From Propionicimonas sp. (GTDB lineage Bacteria; Actinomycetota; Actinomycetes; Propionibacteriales; Propionibacteriaceae): DNA of 6,720 nt. Location of the stretch: the NCBI GenBank assembly GCA_031119515.1, contig JAVHXR010000158.1, positions 1 through 6,720 on the forward strand, written 5' to 3'. Both the position numbers and the translations under genes were made by a program. Of the stretch, positions 5,651-6,720 are shown piece after piece. The stretch's first letter is position 1. Every line of letters begins with the position of its first letter. The notes under the pieces are model-generated. The model was not told the origin of the DNA. It saw only the letters and a program-made list of their open reading frames with translations, and did no database searches.

Positions 5651-6718
5651 GTGAACCTGTTGCCGATGCTCGTCCCGCTGGGGCTCTGGGAAGACTTCAT
5701 GGGCCTGCTCAACACCATCATGCAGCCGCTCTACGGTGCGGTGTCGGGCGTGCTGGTGTTCTTCCACTGGCTGCTCAGCACCTTCATGGACGCCGATTCC
5801 GGCTGGACCTGGGCGCTGTCGATCGTCCTGCTGACGATGACGGTGCGGACGGCGCTGATCCCGCTGTTCGTCAAGCAGATCAACTCTGCCCGCAACATGC
5901 AGCTGATCGGGCCGAAGGCGAAGGCGCTGCAGGAGAAGTACGGGCACGACCGCGAGCGGCTCGGCCAGGAGACGATGAAGCTCTACAAGGAGGAGGGCGT
6001 CAATCCGATGGCGTCCTGCCTTCCGCTGCTGCTCCAGATGCCGATCTTCCTCTCGTTGTTCTACGTGCTGCTGAACGCGTCCGAGGGCAAGCCGCTCGGC
6101 TACTTCTTCGAGACCAACCCCGACCTGGTGTACTCGCTGCAGCACGCGACGATCATGGGTGCGCAGATCTCGGCCCGGTTCTGGCCGGTCACGACCTGGG
6201 GACCGACCCAGACCCTCGCGCTGATCCTGATCGCGCTGATGACCACGGTGCTGTTCATCACCCAGCTCCAGCTGATGCGCAAGAACATGCCGCCGGAGGC
6301 GTTGACCGGGCCGATGGCGCAGCAGCAGAAGATGATGCTGTACCTGTTCCCGGTGATGTACGCCATCGGTGGCGTGAACATCCCGATCGGCGTGCTGATC
6401 TACTGGCTGACCACCAACCTGTGGACGATGGGCCAGCAGTACATCCTGATCCACAACAACCCTGCTCCCAACACCCCTGCCTACCTGGACTGGGAGGAGC
6501 GGATGCGGGCCAAGGGCAAGGATCCCGAGGCGATCGCCGCGAAGCGACGCGGCGTCCGGAAGCGCCCGGCGGCGACCCCCGACTACGACCCGACGAAGGT
6601 GGCCCGCCAGGGCACCACCAGGACGTCCACGACGTCCAGTCGGTCGAGCTCCCCGGCCCCTGCCGGGTCGAGCGCGAACGGCGCGGACACGATTTCCACA
6701 TCGGCCGAATGGACCTGA
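5651..6718 (+). CDS. yidC: Membrane protein insertase YidC (Oxa1 family)
   Basis: YidC inserts and folds inner-membrane proteins, alone or with the Sec translocon. The product is 355 residues. A hydrophobic segment (about 28-45) comes first, then SGWTWALSIVLLTMTVRTALIPLF (50-73) bearing the groove arginine R66. A charged cytoplasmic coiled-coil loop (75-117), NPMASCLPLLLQMPIFLSLFYVLL (118-141), a segment at 188-206 and LYLFPVMYAIGGVNIPIGVLIYWLTTNLW (230-258) follow, with a basic, Ser/Thr/Pro-rich tail from about 282. It lacks the large periplasmic domain of Gram-negative YidC, as expected for an actinobacterium. GTG 5651 is preferred because GAGG (5639-5642) is eight bases upstream; in-frame GTG 5642, overlapping the yidD stop, and ATG 5699 are alternatives. 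The stop overlaps an ATG at 6718. Confidence 0.96.
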   Translation: MNLLPMLVPLGLWEDFMGLLNTIMQPLYGAVSGVLVFFHWLLSTFMDADSGWTWALSIVLLTMTVRTALIPLFVKQINSARNMQLIGPKAKALQEKYGHDRERLGQETMKLYKEEGVNPMASCLPLLLQMPIFLSLFYVLLNASEGKPLGYFFETNPDLVYSLQHATIMGAQISARFWPVTTWGPTQTLALILIALMTTVLFITQLQLMRKNMPPEALTGPMAQQQKMMLYLFPVMYAIGGVNIPIGVLIYWLTTNLWTMGQQYILIHNNPAPNTPAYLDWEERMRAKGKDPEAIAAKRRGVRKRPAATPDYDPTKVARQGTTRTSTTSSRSSSPAPAGSSANGADTISTSAEWT

Positions 6719-6720
6719 TG
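6718..6720 (+). CDS. Possible start codon of the next gene (jag-like), cut by window edge
   Basis: The yidC stop TGA (6716-6718) and an ATG (6718-6720) share one base (TGATG), a common arrangement for coupled genes. In actinobacteria yidC is usually followed by a KH/R3H-domain RNA-binding protein gene (jag). Only three bases are visible, so this is inferred from context. Confidence 0.3.

Overview
This is a high-GC actinobacterial chromosomal replication-origin region, seen in the orientation where dnaA and dnaN lie on the minus strand. The order on the + axis is recF(-) < dnaN(-) < oriC < dnaA(-) | rpmH(+) > rnpA(+) > yidD(+) > yidC(+). The order, the GTG-rich starts, the GC-rich codons and the DnaA, RpmH and YidC sequences point to an actinomycete. 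The Propionibacteriales/Nocardioidaceae are a reasonable guess, made from general sequence flavour and not from any search.

Left arm (1-2588): recF is open at the left window edge and reads leftwards, and dnaN lies 106 bp upstream of it. dnaN encodes the sliding clamp and recF an SMC-like ATPase that helps load RecA at gaps. The 3' end of recF is the least ordinary part of the window. After the normal conserved core, the reading frame runs through an in-frame 90-bp direct repeat (offset 171 bp = 57 codons), a perfect 9-bp-arm palindrome and three degenerate copies of an 18-bp tandem repeat. It is still open at base 1.

Origin (2589-3136): this non-coding stretch of about 550 bp between dnaN and dnaA holds a cluster of DnaA-box-like 9-mers. 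One is a perfect TTGTCCACA box and the others carry 1-2 mismatches. Beside the cluster lies an AT-rich 18-bp perfect inverted repeat, in sequence that is otherwise very GC-rich.

Centre (3137-4552): dnaA encodes a 471-aa initiator with all AAA+ and DNA-binding motifs intact and a short linker domain. Its 5' leader carries two more DnaA boxes (autoregulation). Its likely promoter diverges from the rpmH promoter inside a 318-bp intergenic region.

Right arm (4871-6718): rpmH (ribosomal protein bL34), rnpA (RNase P protein), yidD and yidC form a tightly packed operon with 8-bp gaps or stop/start overlaps. It links ribosome and tRNA maturation to membrane-protein insertion. The last three bases contain an ATG overlapping the yidC stop, most likely the start of the next (jag-like) gene.

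Apart from the expanded recF end, the window is a canonical, well-conserved locus. I see no mobile element, CRISPR array, defence system or other undescribed multi-gene system.
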